From: Zygnema cylindricum
Taxonomy: Eukaryota; Streptophyta; Zygnematophyceae; Zygnematales; Zygnemataceae
DNA length: 64,000 nt
Assembly: GCA_037447655.1 (NCBI GenBank)
Contig: JBBHKE010003570.1
Span: forward strand, 29,625 to 93,624
Direction of reading: 5' to 3'
Below, piece by piece: positions 1-12,300 of this stretch; the stretch's first letter is position 1, and each line of letters begins with the position of its first letter. Both the position numbers and the translations under genes were made by a program. Under the pieces are notes generated by a model. It was not told where the DNA came from. It was given only the letters and a program-made list of their open reading frames with translations, and did no database searches.

Positions 1-900
1 AGGCTAAAGTAAAAGCGTGTATCCCTGCGAAAAGTTTCATCATGCCTTGTACTACTTTGAAAAGCGTCCCTATGTGCGAAAATGAAATCGGAACTTTGAA
101 ATGTGACGGTTGTAGACGTAGGTACAATTTTGTGACGGTTGAAGAAGACTACGAAACTTCCGACAATTGGTGACGCCAACAAAAACAACGACGGTTGTAG
201 ACGTCTAGATTTTTCTAATTTTGTGACATGGCAGATGTTTAGGGTTTTGTGACATTGTGACGCCATGCTCACTTGTGACAACGTCGACGTCACAAAATTC
301 AACAAATTTCGGCCATGGCTATCCAATTTCGTTTTTCCGACTTTTCTCACTCGACTTGCCATAAAAATATACGCAAAGGCACTCAAAAAATTAATTTTTT
401 AAATATATTTCATTTAATATCAATATTGTCGTGCCTCATTCTAAGAAATGAGAGATAAAAGCGATAGTGTGAGAGGGAGAGGGGAGAAGCGACGACGGCG
501 CAAAATTCTGCAAAGGACCCATGAATGAAAGTGGAGGTCGGAGACCCCTGCAGATTTTTTCCGTACATGCTCGTGACGGGCATGGAGAAAAATAGCGAGT
601 GCTCTCCCTCGTCCTAAAATTTTACCACTCGTGTGGCGCGTGCGTGGACCGTTTTCCATTCGTTGTTTGGGCGGTAGTTTCCATGAAATCAAGTCGCGAG
701 GTGATTTTTGATGAAGTTTTTTGACGGGCTGGATTCTCTTGCCCGGGGGTCGAAAAAAGGAAAACGCCAAAATATGTTAACATGACAACAAACACGAAGT
801 ACATTCAAAGTCTCGACTTGACGTTTGCTATACTTTTCAAGAATTGATCTTATTGTACGGCTAAAGTTATCGTACGAACTCGTAGTGCCCATAGAATAAA
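1..900. repeat. Interspersed repeat R, copy 1
   Basis: This copy matches about 870 bases at 15780-16640 and a shorter part at 43645-43880, in the same orientation. Shared landmarks are the GTGCGAAAATGAAATCGG motif, the TTGTAGACGTAGGTACAA motif, the purine run followed by CGACGACGG, and CTTGCCCGGGGGTCGAAAA near the right end. Open frames on either strand are short and not conserved as protein, so I treat it as non-coding mobile DNA of unknown class. The left end lies outside the window. Confidence 0.8.
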
Positions 901-1044
901 GTCGATGCTACCCAGCATGGGGAGGGCCTTAACCCGAGTTTCATCCCGCGATCTTTTCTTGGCACACTTTTCGGATTGGGATCTGAGGGTTGCGCCGAAA
1001 GGTAACTTCATTTCAGGGGCGATTTAAAATAAAAAACAAAACAA

Positions 1045-1111
1045 GTGTGTACGGAGAAAAGATGCTTTAAGTGGCGAAAAAAACCTTAGACGCTAATAAC
1101 GATTCGCGGTG
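1045..1111. mobile_element. Right terminal repeat of a TA-MITE family member
   Basis: The sequence ends with CGCTAATAACGATTCGCGGTG, the reverse complement of the left end seen at 12911, 14782, 15526 and 20541. The inner part (GTACGGAGAAAAGATGCTTTAAGTGG) also matches both arms of the element at 48305-48520. The matching left end is not visible, so it is either upstream of the window or deleted. Confidence 0.6.
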
Positions 1112-1114
1112 TCG

Positions 1115-1330
1115 TTTTGTTTCGTCAGTTTGGGCCCGACATTGTTTTACTGGTCATTTCATACAAAATAACAGCACGGGTACGCGGAAGTACAGGATAT
1201 CGCCAGAAAGGTTAGCTGTATCGGTTCAGCGAATCGTTCGGAGGAATTGTCGTTAGTGGATGAATGCCGACGGGATTACGTCATAGTTTTTGAGGTGCGA
1301 AAACAAATAGAAAACATAAGGTCATTAAAT
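1115..1330 (+). repeat. Interspersed repeat T, copy 1
   Basis: About 190 bases match the reverse complement of 20260-20470. Shared blocks include CGTCAGTTTGGG, the segment around CTGTATCGGTTCA, and AAGGAATNGTCGT. Short open frames exist but are disrupted in both copies. No function is recognised. Confidence 0.55.
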
Positions 1331-1964
1331 GGCGACTCAGGGACACTTTCAAAATTTACATTTGTTCAGTTTAGAGTGGCTAGCATATTGTTAGGCTTTG
1401 GGAATATTTGTAAATCTTTGGGTCTTCAGACTAAATAATTACAAACTAGTATTTTCTGAGTTGACTTCTACTATATTTTCACCAACAAGTTCGGTGTGTG
1501 ATGGTCTATGGTCTTATATGCTTTTACTTCCAGTCGACTAACGCTTCAATTAATTAAAACATGTTTTTTAATGTTTTAACTTTCTTTGTGATATTGAGAT
1601 CAGTCGTTTTTTGCACGTATGGTAGTACTAATGCCTTTTATCAATTATCTTTTGTGACCCCTTTCATTTTCTTGGTGTACATCGATGACATTACACATAT
1701 TTTCCTACCGTCACTTTGGAGGCTGTCATATTGTTTGCATGAGCAATTGGGATTCACAAGTTATGAGCCTCTTAAGCAAGAAAAAATAAATCAACAAATA
1801 CCAAGTAATATGAAAACAATATAAAGAGTATAACAATATATTATAATAAAAAGAAACTAATAATGAAAAAAGGAAAAAAATAATAACTAATTTAAAAGAA
1901 AGCTTGTTACTTGTTTTTTTTCTTGTTGTTTTTTTTTTTCTTTCTAGTTTTTCTTTTTTTTATT

Positions 1965-1996
<32 letters not shown>

Positions 1997-3180
1997 TTTT
2001 TTTATTTTTTTAATTTGCTTTTGGGTTTTAGACCTAGCCAAATAAGTTTAAGGGATCTAACGCACAATTTTAAACACATAGGGCACAAGTGAATTGCAGG
2101 AAAAAGGTTGTTGTGGCGTTATCGCTAAACTGGCTCTTAAACCGAATCTCGGTAATCATGAAAAGGTGATCGCGGTATAAAATATTTAGTAACATAACTA
2201 GATAAAAAATAGTCCGAAGTTATGGGTTAATTGGACATCAAAAGTTCAAAGTTGAACATAAATGATGAACCAAGCATGACTAAGAGCCACAACATTTAGG
2301 GATCGACTTCTCTAGCTTGAGAAGGGTTATGCTTAAAATGAGAGTACAAAATTCCTAATGTATAACAATAGTGCATATTTTTACTGATTCAAGGTGCCCT
2401 TTGATATTTGCAAGCTTTAATAATCCGCTTGATGGTGCGTCGAGGCTCCCCATCGGCCTATGTGTTGCCTTGGCCCCCTATGATGCCTTGCTACCGGGCC
2501 ATTGCCAGCTTCTAATTATGCACATCCATGGCCATGCCTCCATGGGCTCACAACATGCCATGGGCCATGCAGGGGCCATGCTCACTAGGCCACCTGCTCA
2601 AGTACAAGCGTGAGGTCACGATCGTCTCTTAAAGCTATTTATCAAAAGAGGCACCCGAGGAACCAACGGGGTATTTGGATGGTCATTCGACAGTTCGTCG
2701 GATTGCCAATAACTGGACAGGAAGGTTTTAATTGGGCAAATTCAAGCATTTCGGGACAAAGATAGGGAGGAATACAAATGACTGTTTTTGGGCTTTTTTT
2801 AAATCTTTCTAGGTCGCTCGTGAAAGCAACGAGGTAGTATTCTGCATGCAGCTTGAGTTTCCCAAGGGCCTCAAAAAGTCGACATTTTCTTTTTCTTCAT
2901 TCCTACAATTTTTATAGTTGTATGTTTCATTATAGGACTTCTTTTGGCTTTTTATTGTACTCATCAAACTGTTCATCTCCATTTTACCGCTCTTAACAGG
3001 CTTACTTTTTTGTTCATTATACTTATAAAATGTGTTTCTCGAGTCATCTGACTTTCAAAGATTATTGCTTTCGATTTTCTCATACGTGAGAGACAGTAAC
3101 AGACTATCCTTTCCATTTTATCTCTCTTAAGATAGTGGTTTATCAAAATTGCTGTCACGTCCCGTGTGTACATGTGTCAC
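1331..3180. other. AT-rich stretch without a recognisable gene
   Basis: No exon with good splice signals was seen. A T-rich tract with a TTTA microsatellite lies at about 1904-2010. A local cluster of CCATGG-type words lies at 2525-2580 and gives a short open frame that looks fortuitous. Confidence 0.6.
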
Positions 3181-3745
3181 GTTGTGTGCGACATATCTTT
3201 CCATCGCCCTCCACCTTTGCCTCCATACTATACATGTACATATATAGAGGTAGAGCACAGAGGGCAACCGGGTAGTGGGCCCGGAGTGTGAGCGGGGGGA
3301 GGGGCGGTATCCGACCTACATGTATATATATAGTGTTGCACACATATGGCATGTGTAGTGAAGGGCCGCAGTGAGTGGCCCCTTCTCGCCCTCTCACAGC
3401 GCCCGAGGACCAGAGGGACCAGGCCAGAGGCCGGAGGCAAGCGGGGGGGATGAGAGAGGAGAGAGAGAGAGAGAGGTGGCAGAAAGATAAAAGATGCAAA
3501 AGCAAATGAAATACTGACGAAAGAAAGACGAATAGGAGACGAAAGAGAGACCAAAGGGAGACGAAAGAAAAAAGAAAGATTAAAAATTGAAAGGGAGACC
3601 AAAAAAAAACAAAAGAAAAATGGAAGAAAGACAAGAAATACAAAGGAAAGATAAAATATAGAGAAAGAAAGGACAAAAGACAGACAAAACGTAGATGAAA
3701 GAAGAAAGGAAGATGAAAGAAAAAAAAAGACTAAAGAAGAATGGC
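3181..3745. repeat. GC-richer segment followed by a purine tract
   Basis: Bases 3181-3430 are noticeably richer in G and C than the surroundings. Bases 3430-3745 are nearly pure A and G on the plus strand, with a loose GAAAGAGAGACGAAAG repeat like the much longer tract at 23640-24600. Long serine/leucine/phenylalanine frames on the minus strand are translations of this simple sequence. Confidence 0.75.
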
Positions 3746-4390
3746 GCAAAATATTACTTCAAAGTATCGATTACATGGGTGACATTCCCTGAATAAAACG
3801 AATATAAAATCGTCTTTACATACGTCTTTCCTCTCGTAATGATTAAGTGTGTAGGTTTCAAAGGACAATCTTTCGTTACACTCTTCACATTTCATTTTGG
3901 CTTGTTGTCGTAACCCTACAAGGGAGCCAAAAATAGACGGGGTATTACAACACCATGTAAAAAGTACGTCTTTCGGAGTCGTGCGTCTCATTCTTGTCTA
4001 ATAAAAATAATTTGGCTAAGCAATGGAAAACAAATTCTATAAAAGCTTCTATCATAAACAAACAGCGGGGAACCACCTGAGTAAATTGGAAAAAAGGGAA
4101 AAAAAGCCAAAACAAAAAGATTTAACGGATATCAAGCTACACGATAAATGAGAATATATGAATTCATTTATAAGAGAGTGTTGTACTTTTCACTGAAAAA
4201 AATGAGCGTCATATCCAATGAAGAGGCTTTCACTGGAACTGATGTAAATGGTGTAAACAGTAAACTTAATTCATTTAATATCTATGTGTGTTATAAATAA
4301 GAGAGCAGTCAACTTTGAAAGCTAACCTTGAATTCTAAATTTGCTCGATAATAGAATTATTGATTTTGTAATGGACAAGTGGCATACTGT
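3746..4390. other. AT-rich stretch, nothing recognised
   Basis: I see no exon, RNA gene or repeat shared with the rest of the window. Confidence 0.5.
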
Positions 4391-4396
4391 CCCCAA

Positions 4397-4610
4397 CACC
4401 GCCAATCATTATTAATGTCAATGTTTTCTTTGTCGCTCAATACCCCAATTCTTTGTGCACACCTGTCCGTTTATGAAACCAGACAATTGTGATAGAAAGC
4501 TAAGGATCTTACCGATCGGTAGCATCCAAACGAGAGTTAGACACTTATGCACAAAGAAAAGATGATTGACGTGGTGAAAAATCCGCTGTCACTATTATTG
4601 ATTAACGATG
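4397..4610. mobile_element. Diverged MITE of the TA family
   Basis: The left arm starts CACCGCCAATCATTATTAAT and continues through TTCTTTGTGCAC. The right arm (GCACAAAGAAAAGATG to GATTAACGATG) is its imperfect reverse complement over about 60 bases. The arm sequence resembles the elements ending at 1111 and at 48305-48520. The TA duplication is not clear here. Confidence 0.5.
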
Positions 4611-6096
4611 TTTCCTTTTCTTTTCTATCCCTTATTTCCAAGATCACCGTAAATGCTTTACCAACACGGGATTTTGATAAAGCTTCTTACTATTATTGAT
4701 AGTGTTATTGTTATTATTTATGAAGAAAGGAAGAGGTTTCGTATCTAACAACTACTACAATAAATCCTATACATCTGTGCATCAAACAATTAATTAGCCT
4801 CAATGAATAGTAAGAACAGGAACAACAACAACAACAATAACAAATAAAACGATAACAACAATTAAAAAAAGGAAAATGTGTATTTGTAAGTCTTCATTCG
4901 CAAAATTTTACGGAGCAAATGGTCTTTCTCCTTTAATATTTTTGTTAATTATCCGCAAGAGGTACACCAGAACTATTTAAAACAAAAGAAAATTCGCCAA
5001 TATGAAAAAATTTAAACAATAATTCGGTAAAATGTGATTTAATCCTAAACAAAGATGCCACCAATAGCCATTGAAGCAAAAAAATCAAACAGACGAACAC
5101 AAATTTTCCAACAAACAAAAATGCTTGCTGATTTTCCAAGCCATTTTCAGCATTTAGCACCCTTCAATTTTTTCGTAGGTCCCCTCTCTTGCTCTCTCAC
5201 CCGCCTCACAGTCTTCCTTCTACTATCTGTCCCCCTCGTTGTCTATGTGTTTTTTAAGGGATTAATGCTCTTCTAAACTCATATTAAGTCACTGAATATC
5301 TTTGATAACTGAATAGTATTCATTCTTCTTTGACCATCATTAAGAGATGGGACCAAACTGTCTCCACTTACAAATATGACCAACTTGAACACCGAAACAC
5401 AAAGTACTAAAAGTACAACATTCCCACTTAGTTGGTTAACGATCTTCTTCCTAAGAAGTAGCAGCACCTAAGCAACCTCCAAGGTAAATAACAACCACAT
5501 GTTCAGAGAAGACGCCAAAGGGGATCTTCAAGGAGGTCAAATTTCCACACACTTCCCTCCTCTCCCCTCCCATCCTTCCCCTCTTCCTCCACCTCCTCCT
5601 CCACTGTTTTTAGGTAGTCCAATTGACACTAGAGACATAAATTTCTCAGGTGGTGTTACAACTCTTTCCGAATCGTTTAACCGGATTTAAAATAAAAAAA
5701 TAGTAAAAAAGCACTCCTGTAATATTCTCCATGCTCCTTAACATGGTCCAGCTTTGGAAACACGCCGTGGGATTTGGGTTTTTCCAAAGAGACCCCAAGT
5801 AACATGGTGTGCACGCATGACTGTTTAACATTTTGAACTTGTCCGGCTGTAAGCCAATATAAATAGCCATATAATGATACTAAATTTAAAGATACGAATA
5901 TAAAACGCCGTTATAAATACACCAATATAAATATAAACAATACAACTATGTAACAATTTAAAGCTACCAATATAAATATTGAAAGCATAAACGGATCGAT
6001 ACAACTACACCAATATAAATCTCACCAATACCAATGTATCAATGTCAAATTCCGATATAAAAAAATTGCTTTCATAAATGGAAAAAAAACAAACTT
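4611..6096. other. Mostly unassigned; possible plus-strand terminal exon at 5614-5690
   Basis: A pyrimidine run at 5548-5608 ends in GTTTTTAG and is followed by a 25-codon open frame to a stop. That resembles an intron end and last exon in this genome, but no upstream exon was identified. The rest (5700-6060) is AT-rich with repeated ATATAAAT words. Confidence applies to the exon idea. Confidence 0.25.
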
Positions 6097-6381
6097 TCAG
6101 CAATAACTTTTGTCCGGGACACAAATCCTCGGATTTGCATTTATCCATCGAAGTCGTCGAAGAAATGCTTCCGTACAAGGAAATTTATTCATTCTTTTAA
6201 AAGTTTGTTTCTTTGTAAAACATTTTTTGAGACTTTTACAATTTGATATTTTGGCCAAAGTAAAGAAGTTTCCATTTTTGATAGTACACCAGTCTTGAAC
6301 TCCAGCTCCAGGGGGGAAAGGAAAGAGATTAGGGGATGGGGGGGGAATAGGGGTTTCGGGGGGTTCAGTTTTAAGACAAAC
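6097..6381 (-). CDS. EGF-LysM gene, exon 8 (terminal, Cys-rich)
   Basis: Ninety-four codons and a TGA stop. It begins VCLKTE, mirroring the VCIERG start of exon 7, so the LysM 3 end is split at the same place as LysM 2. A proline-rich linker follows, then WCTIKNGNFFTLAKI and a Cys-rich end containing RWINANPRICV and KSYC. This may be a diverged fourth LysM-like module. The acceptor is TCTGTCACAG. Confidence 0.8.
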   Translation of the reverse strand, partial: VCLKTEPPETPIPPPSPNLFPFPPGAGVQDWCTIKNGNFFTLAKISNCKSLKKCFTKKQTFKRMNKFPCTEAFLRRLRWINANPRICVPDKSYC

Positions 6382-9300
6382 CTGTGACAGATGTCACAAA
6401 CAAATACACACAAAAAATAATTTGAATCCTTAAAAAATCATAAAAAACGGTAAAATCCCTCAAAAACCCCTTAAAAACCACCTAAAAAACACACGTGTTG
6501 AGCCAAAAAAAGTGACCATGTTTTTAGAGGTTTTTTAAATCATGTTTTCAAGCATGATTTTGAAGGGTTTTCGATGGTTTTTTGAGGGTTTTTAATTGGA
6601 AAGGGGTTTTTTAGGGTTTTTTTTTCAGGGTTTTGTTGAGGGCATTTTTTAAGGGCTTATTTTAAGGATATTAAGTTTTTTTTGTTTTTTTAGGGAATTA
6701 ACCAAAATCTTAACCAAACATTGACTATAGTCTAAAAAAAAGTTTAAGACATTTTAACCGAATGTTAACTACTTTTTAAACTTTTCAACCAAAAGTTAAC
6801 CATATTCTGATAAAATTTTCACCCAGAAGTGAGTTTCTTTTAGCTAGATGTCATAAAAAGCCACCATATGCAAATAAAAAGTTAACCTTCATTTAACAAA
6901 AAACTACAAACGATTAAACCAATAAGTGAACAACTTTTAACCAACAGTATCCTAAAGATAAATAACCCATATCTAAACCGAAAAAAATATGGAAAGAAAA
7001 AAAAAAAAAATTAAAAAAAAAATCCATTGTATCGTTTAGCTAGTAGCTAAGAAAAAATAGAATTATACTTGAACCATATTTTGAACCAAATTTTAACCAT
7101 GTTTTAAGCCTAAAAAAACCAAAAGTTAACCCCAACATTTTTGTTTAAAAAGCACCGAAAACCAAAAGAAAAACATCGAACATTAGCCAACAGTAAAACC
7201 AAATTGTGACCAGAAAAAAAGAAAAAGTTAACCAAATGTTGAAAAAAAAAAAAGAAACACCTTTATAAAACATAAAATTAGCCAAAAAAAGACCAAATTT
7301 TAACCAAAATATAATTAAATTTTGACCCAAAAACACCAATGAGAATGAACCCAAAATTAGCCAAAAATTAACCAAAAGCTAATCAAAATCTTGACTAAAA
7401 AAAAGAAAAAAAAAATCAACTGAGACTTACCTGTGGTCTGAAAGAATCGGTACTTGCAGAAAGGTGAATTTGACCGCAATAAATTCCCGGATTTATATAG
7501 AAGAAGTTTTTAGCATTTCCTTGCATTCTATTCTGAATAATCGAACGACAACTATCGCTGGGTTTTATATCGTAGGTCTTTAAACACGGTTCAGGAAACT
7601 TTAAAGGTCCTCTTTCAATACAAACCTTAAAAAAGAAAAAAACACAATACTTGGTTCATTGTTTTAGTTTAAAAAATAATTAGTTAAAGACAAGCTTCAT
7701 TTCGTATCCGACAATTTTTTTTTGACATTGTATTTTAGCTCTTTCATTTAAAAAAATTATAAAAACTGTTCCTTTCAGCACAAACCAAAAAAATGCACAC
7801 TATTTTTAATTTTTCACTTTAATTACAACAAAAATTTGGTGTTTTTTTAACAACTTTTGATATTATATTTCCACTCTTCCACTAAAAATTTGATAGTATT
7901 TTTTGATGCAAAATTACAAGGTTTTTCCTTTACAACAACCCCAGAAAAAAAAAGCACAATTTTCGGTTTATTTCTTTATACGAAGAATTAGTTCAAAAAA
8001 AATATTTATTGTTTCCATCAAGTTTTTTTAGACATTATATTTTGACTCTTTCAGTTACACAGTTCATAAAAAAAGTTGATGGCAAATTTCTATGAAACCT
8101 AGTTTATAAATACCTATTCTCGGTTTATTACATCTTCAAAAGTAATATTGGTTAAAAACACGTTTTTTTTTAACACTATATTTCGAATACTTTTACTAGA
8201 CAATTCATGAAAAAAACAATTGAAAACTTTGTCCGGTCTTCCCTCATTACAAACCTGAAAAGATAAACAGAATTTTGAGGATTATTTATACCGATTTCGA
8301 CTTGTTCATATAAAAGGGTTATTTAGTTTTTTTTGGGTTTCGCGTTTTTTGTGTTTTCGATTCTTTTTGTTAAACAATTTCTAAAGGATTAATCCTGGAG
8401 TAAGAGATTATTTAAAGAGAAGAGAGAAGAGATAGAAGAGAGAAGAGAGATGTTGTAAAGAGGCTTCGGCCAAGAACAGTTATAATTCTTTTTGGCTGAA
8501 TATTTCTCTTGTCTTTTATGAGCTTCCGCTGTGTAAATGATTTATGTTTTGTGAATTATTTTGAGTGAATGTCTTTTGCTCAAGATCCTACAGTTAGCGC
8601 GTTCACGGCTTAAGTGAAAGGTCCCACGATCGACCCCTGGCCAGCTCAATTTTCGAATGTTGGGTAACGGAGGTCCTTGCCGATATTCGATATGTACCTA
8701 AATTAATTTGGGTACCCGATAATCGATATATCGCTTCGATATATCGAGAATCTTAATATCACAATATTTCTGCAATATATCGGCCGATATCACCATATAT
8801 TTCAGTGGTAAGCGCGTTCACAGCTTGAGTGAAAGGTCCCCGGTTCGAGCCCAAGTTGGCTCAATTTTCCCAAGTGTCGGACATGCCGAATCTCGGATTT
8901 CACGGAAATCGAATACAATATTTGATGATTCCACTTTAATGTTCATTATTGTGAATATTGTTATTATGACAGCCATTATTGTTATGATTAATGTTTTAAT
9001 TATTATAAACATCGTTGTTATTATAAAAATAGTATTATGGTTATTAGTATAGCTACATTATCATTATTACAGCTATTATTATTGTTTTCCTTTGATATTT
9101 AAGACACACATCTAGGGATCCACACGAGAAGTGACGAAAAAATTGAAGCAAATGTCGCTTTTTTTATTTTTATCTATTTAGTTTTTAGCCTCTTTTACAA
9201 TATATTCGGGGCTTCTCACAATAACCACTCTTTAATGTCAGTAATATCTTTTATTTTTGGAGAGGGTATTATATTTGCATTTTCGAAATCCTTCGAAAAA

Positions 9301-12300
9301 AGTTTTGTGGCTGCCCTAAAATTATAAAGGTAGAAAAACAAAGAAAAAAAGGAAAAAAAGGTGAAATTATTCACTTCAAAGAAACCCGGTTCTTATGTCC
9401 ATACGTTATTTTATTATTAACAATATTTTATCTTATATCATATTTTGTATAAGGGTTTCAGGTTTCACCTGTTGGAAAGGTGAGAGGAGGGAACAGTTAA
9501 GATCCGGATTAGGGGAGGAACGGCCGGAGAGGGAGGAGAGGGAGAAGATTTTTGCGATAGAGGAACAGGTGTCACCCTGGGGAGAGAGGGAGAGGGACAG
9601 AGAGGTGAGGGAGAAAGGAGAGAGATAGAAGAGACGGGAGAGAGAGGGAGACAAGAGAGGAGAGTGAGTAGAGGGGAGAGGCACGGGAGATAGAGTCTGC
9701 AATAGGAGAGGTGTCACATTGGGGAGAGGGAGAGAGGTGAGGAGAGGGGAGAGAGGGGAGAGCGAGGAGAGAGAGGGAAACGAGAGGAGAGAGAATGGAG
9801 AGAGAGAGGTAGGGGAGGGAGAAGATTCCCGAGAGAGAGGCACAGGTGTCACCTGGGGAGTGAGGGAGAAGTAGAAAGAAGTGAGTGAGAGGGGAGAGTG
9901 AGGGGTTGGTAAAGGTAGAAAGGGGGAGACAAGAGGGGAGAGGGAGGGAAGGGGAGAGGCAAGGTAGGCAGAAGGCTTCACGGTGGAGGCGCAGGAGTCA
10001 CCTTAGGGAGAGGAGGGGATGGAGAGTGGTGAGAGAAAGGGAAGAGAGGGGAAGAGAGAGGTGAGGGGAAAAGTAGCAGAGGGACAAGATACATGCGATA
10101 GAGGCACAGGTGTTAACTTGGGGAGAGGAAGAGTGGTGTGGGAGATGGGGTGGGAGAGGCAGGGAAGGGAGAAGAGTCTTGTGATAGAGGCACAGATGTC
10201 ACTCTAGGAGAGAGGGAGAGGAAGCAAGTGGTAAAGGAAAAGGAAAAGGGTGGGGAGAGAGAAAGAAGGGGAGAGGTAGGCAGAGAGACCATTTCCGAGA
10301 TAGGGGCACGTGTCACCCTGGGAAGAGGAGTGGGAGAGAGAGGTGGGAGACAAGGGATAGGGAATTTGTGGAGAGAAAGAGAAGTGGGGTAGGTGGGGTG
10401 AGGGATAGAAAGGAAGATACATGGAGAGATTGGGAGGAGAGAGAGGAGAGAGATAGGGGGAGGGCAAAAGGGGAGGAGAGGGAATCAAGGTGGAAAAGAT
10501 CACGTTTTACCTAATGAAGAGAGAGGAGAGGCAAAGAGAGGGAGAGGACGAGGAATGGGCGAGGGAGAGGAAGTGGGAGTGGGAGAGAGAGGGATTGGAT
10601 TGGGAGTGTGAGAGGGAGAGGTGTATGGATAATGGAAGTTAGAGGGAGAGGGAGGAGGAGATGCATAGGGAGAGGTGGAACAAGAGGGAGAGGGAGAGGG
10701 GATTGAGATTGGGATTGAGTATGGGAGAGGGAGAGGGATAGGTAAAGGGAGGGAGAGGGAGGAGAGGAACAGTTGGAGAGAGTGTGAGAGGTGAGGGAGA
10801 GGTAGTAGGAGTTGGGGAGGGACAGGGAGAGAGAGAGAGGGAGATGGCGATTCTACCTTGTTGACTGCATAAACAATTGAGCAGGTGTTGTAGTTGTTAA
10901 CTTTGACCACAGTCGAGGGGGGTAGAGGGAGATTTTTCGCACAGTTTATGTTCTAGCATGGAAGAAGTTTGAGGGTTAGGGTTTGAGGAAAGGGAAATGA
11001 TAATTGTGAGGATTTTTTGACATTCACAATAGTAATGTTAATATTTTTTTATATTTTTTTATTTTTGATGATAATTTGACTTCAGATACAGATTAGTTCC
11101 TAGTTTGGGTTTGTCTCTGAGTTCATGTTTTTTCAATTCTCTTTCTTTTTGTAAAGACAAAAATTAACACAGAAGAAGAAAATATAAAAGGCACAAACAC
11201 AATCAAAACCAGAAACACACACACACACAAAATAAAAATAAAAAACCTTGTTTTGTGTCAAAAATGTAGATTTTCGTATGCCATAAGTAGTAAAGATGAC
11301 GTCACAGGTTACACTGTATCCCTTGGGAACCGTGTAGGTTTGAGGGCTGGACTCCACACCGCCCACTGGGGTTGGAGGGGGAGAGAGGGGAGGGGAAGGA
11401 AGAGAGGCAGGAGAAGGAAAGAGGAGAGCGTTAGGAGACAAGTGAGGGAGGAGTTGGAGTTGGGTATAGAGAGAGAGAGAGAGGGAGAGAGGGAGAGAGG
11501 GAGAGAGGGAGAGAGGGAGAGAGAGAGAGAGAGGGAGAGAGGGATAGAGAGAGAGAGAGAGAGGGAGAGAGGGGGAGAGTAAGAGAGGTAGAGAGGGAGA
11601 GAGGGAGAGGGAGAGAGAGATATATATATAGAGAGAGAGAGAGATAGGGGGAGAGAGGGGGAGAGAGGGGGAGAGGGAGAGAGGGAGAAAGGGAGAGAGA
11701 GAGAGAGAGAAAAAAAAGAGACCTGGGGCACATGTGAGAGTGCCTTCTGGGGAATCAGAGACGTATCCCATTGGACAAATGCAGGTATACGTCCCGAGAG
11801 GGTTGGAAATACACTTTCCCACTCCGCAAGGATTTTTCCACGAATTAGTACACGGAGAAACTGCAAAAAAAGCATGAAATGGCCAAAACATGAAATGAAA
11901 ATAAAAGAAATGGCCAAAAAAAGTAAAAAAAACGAAAACGATATAGAAAAGTTTTGAGAATGTCACAACAAATACAAAATATAACGCGAAAAATTACGTA
12001 GAACCAAACAGAAATAGCAAACAAAAAAAGAAAAACACATCAAAATATTAGAAAATAGAAGTCACTGGAAGAATAAACACAACAAAGAAAAATATAAAAT
12101 CGTTAAAAATACTAAAAGGTAATCATCAAAAAAGTATAAATAAAAAAAAATGCCTTAAAAAGATACAAAGAAAATAAATCTTGTTTCCCTTTTTAAGAAT
12201 AAACACACATCCGCACTAAATGCGGTGTGAAACAATCAACTAGGTTCTCTTTACTTCTTAAAGGGAAATCCTTCCTCATCCACACTTAACTTTGCAATTT

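Larger units (their letters stand above)
7626..9468. other. Intron 6: AT-rich with SINE-like and palindromic repeats
   Basis: It contains a GA microsatellite (8403-8455), two tRNA-like units (8590-8650 and 8803-8862), and a repeat with ATCGATAT palindromes (8650-8800) that recurs at 19705-20060. Confidence 0.6.

Noticed and set aside
3155-3749. Two overlapping 173-residue minus-strand frames
   Set aside because: They run through a purine tract in two frames at once, with no motif.
9541-10320. Simple minisatellite with a 30-base core
   Set aside because: At first the repeated GATAGAGGCACAGGTGTCACC block looked like a plain minisatellite. On the minus strand it reads as acceptor plus GDTC-type LysM sequence, so it is better explained as exon copies.
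11133-11966. 277-residue minus-strand frame as a single gene
   Set aside because: It fuses the EGF exon, a CT microsatellite intron and the LysM exon. The splice sites at 11723 and 11365 and matching phase show the middle is intron.
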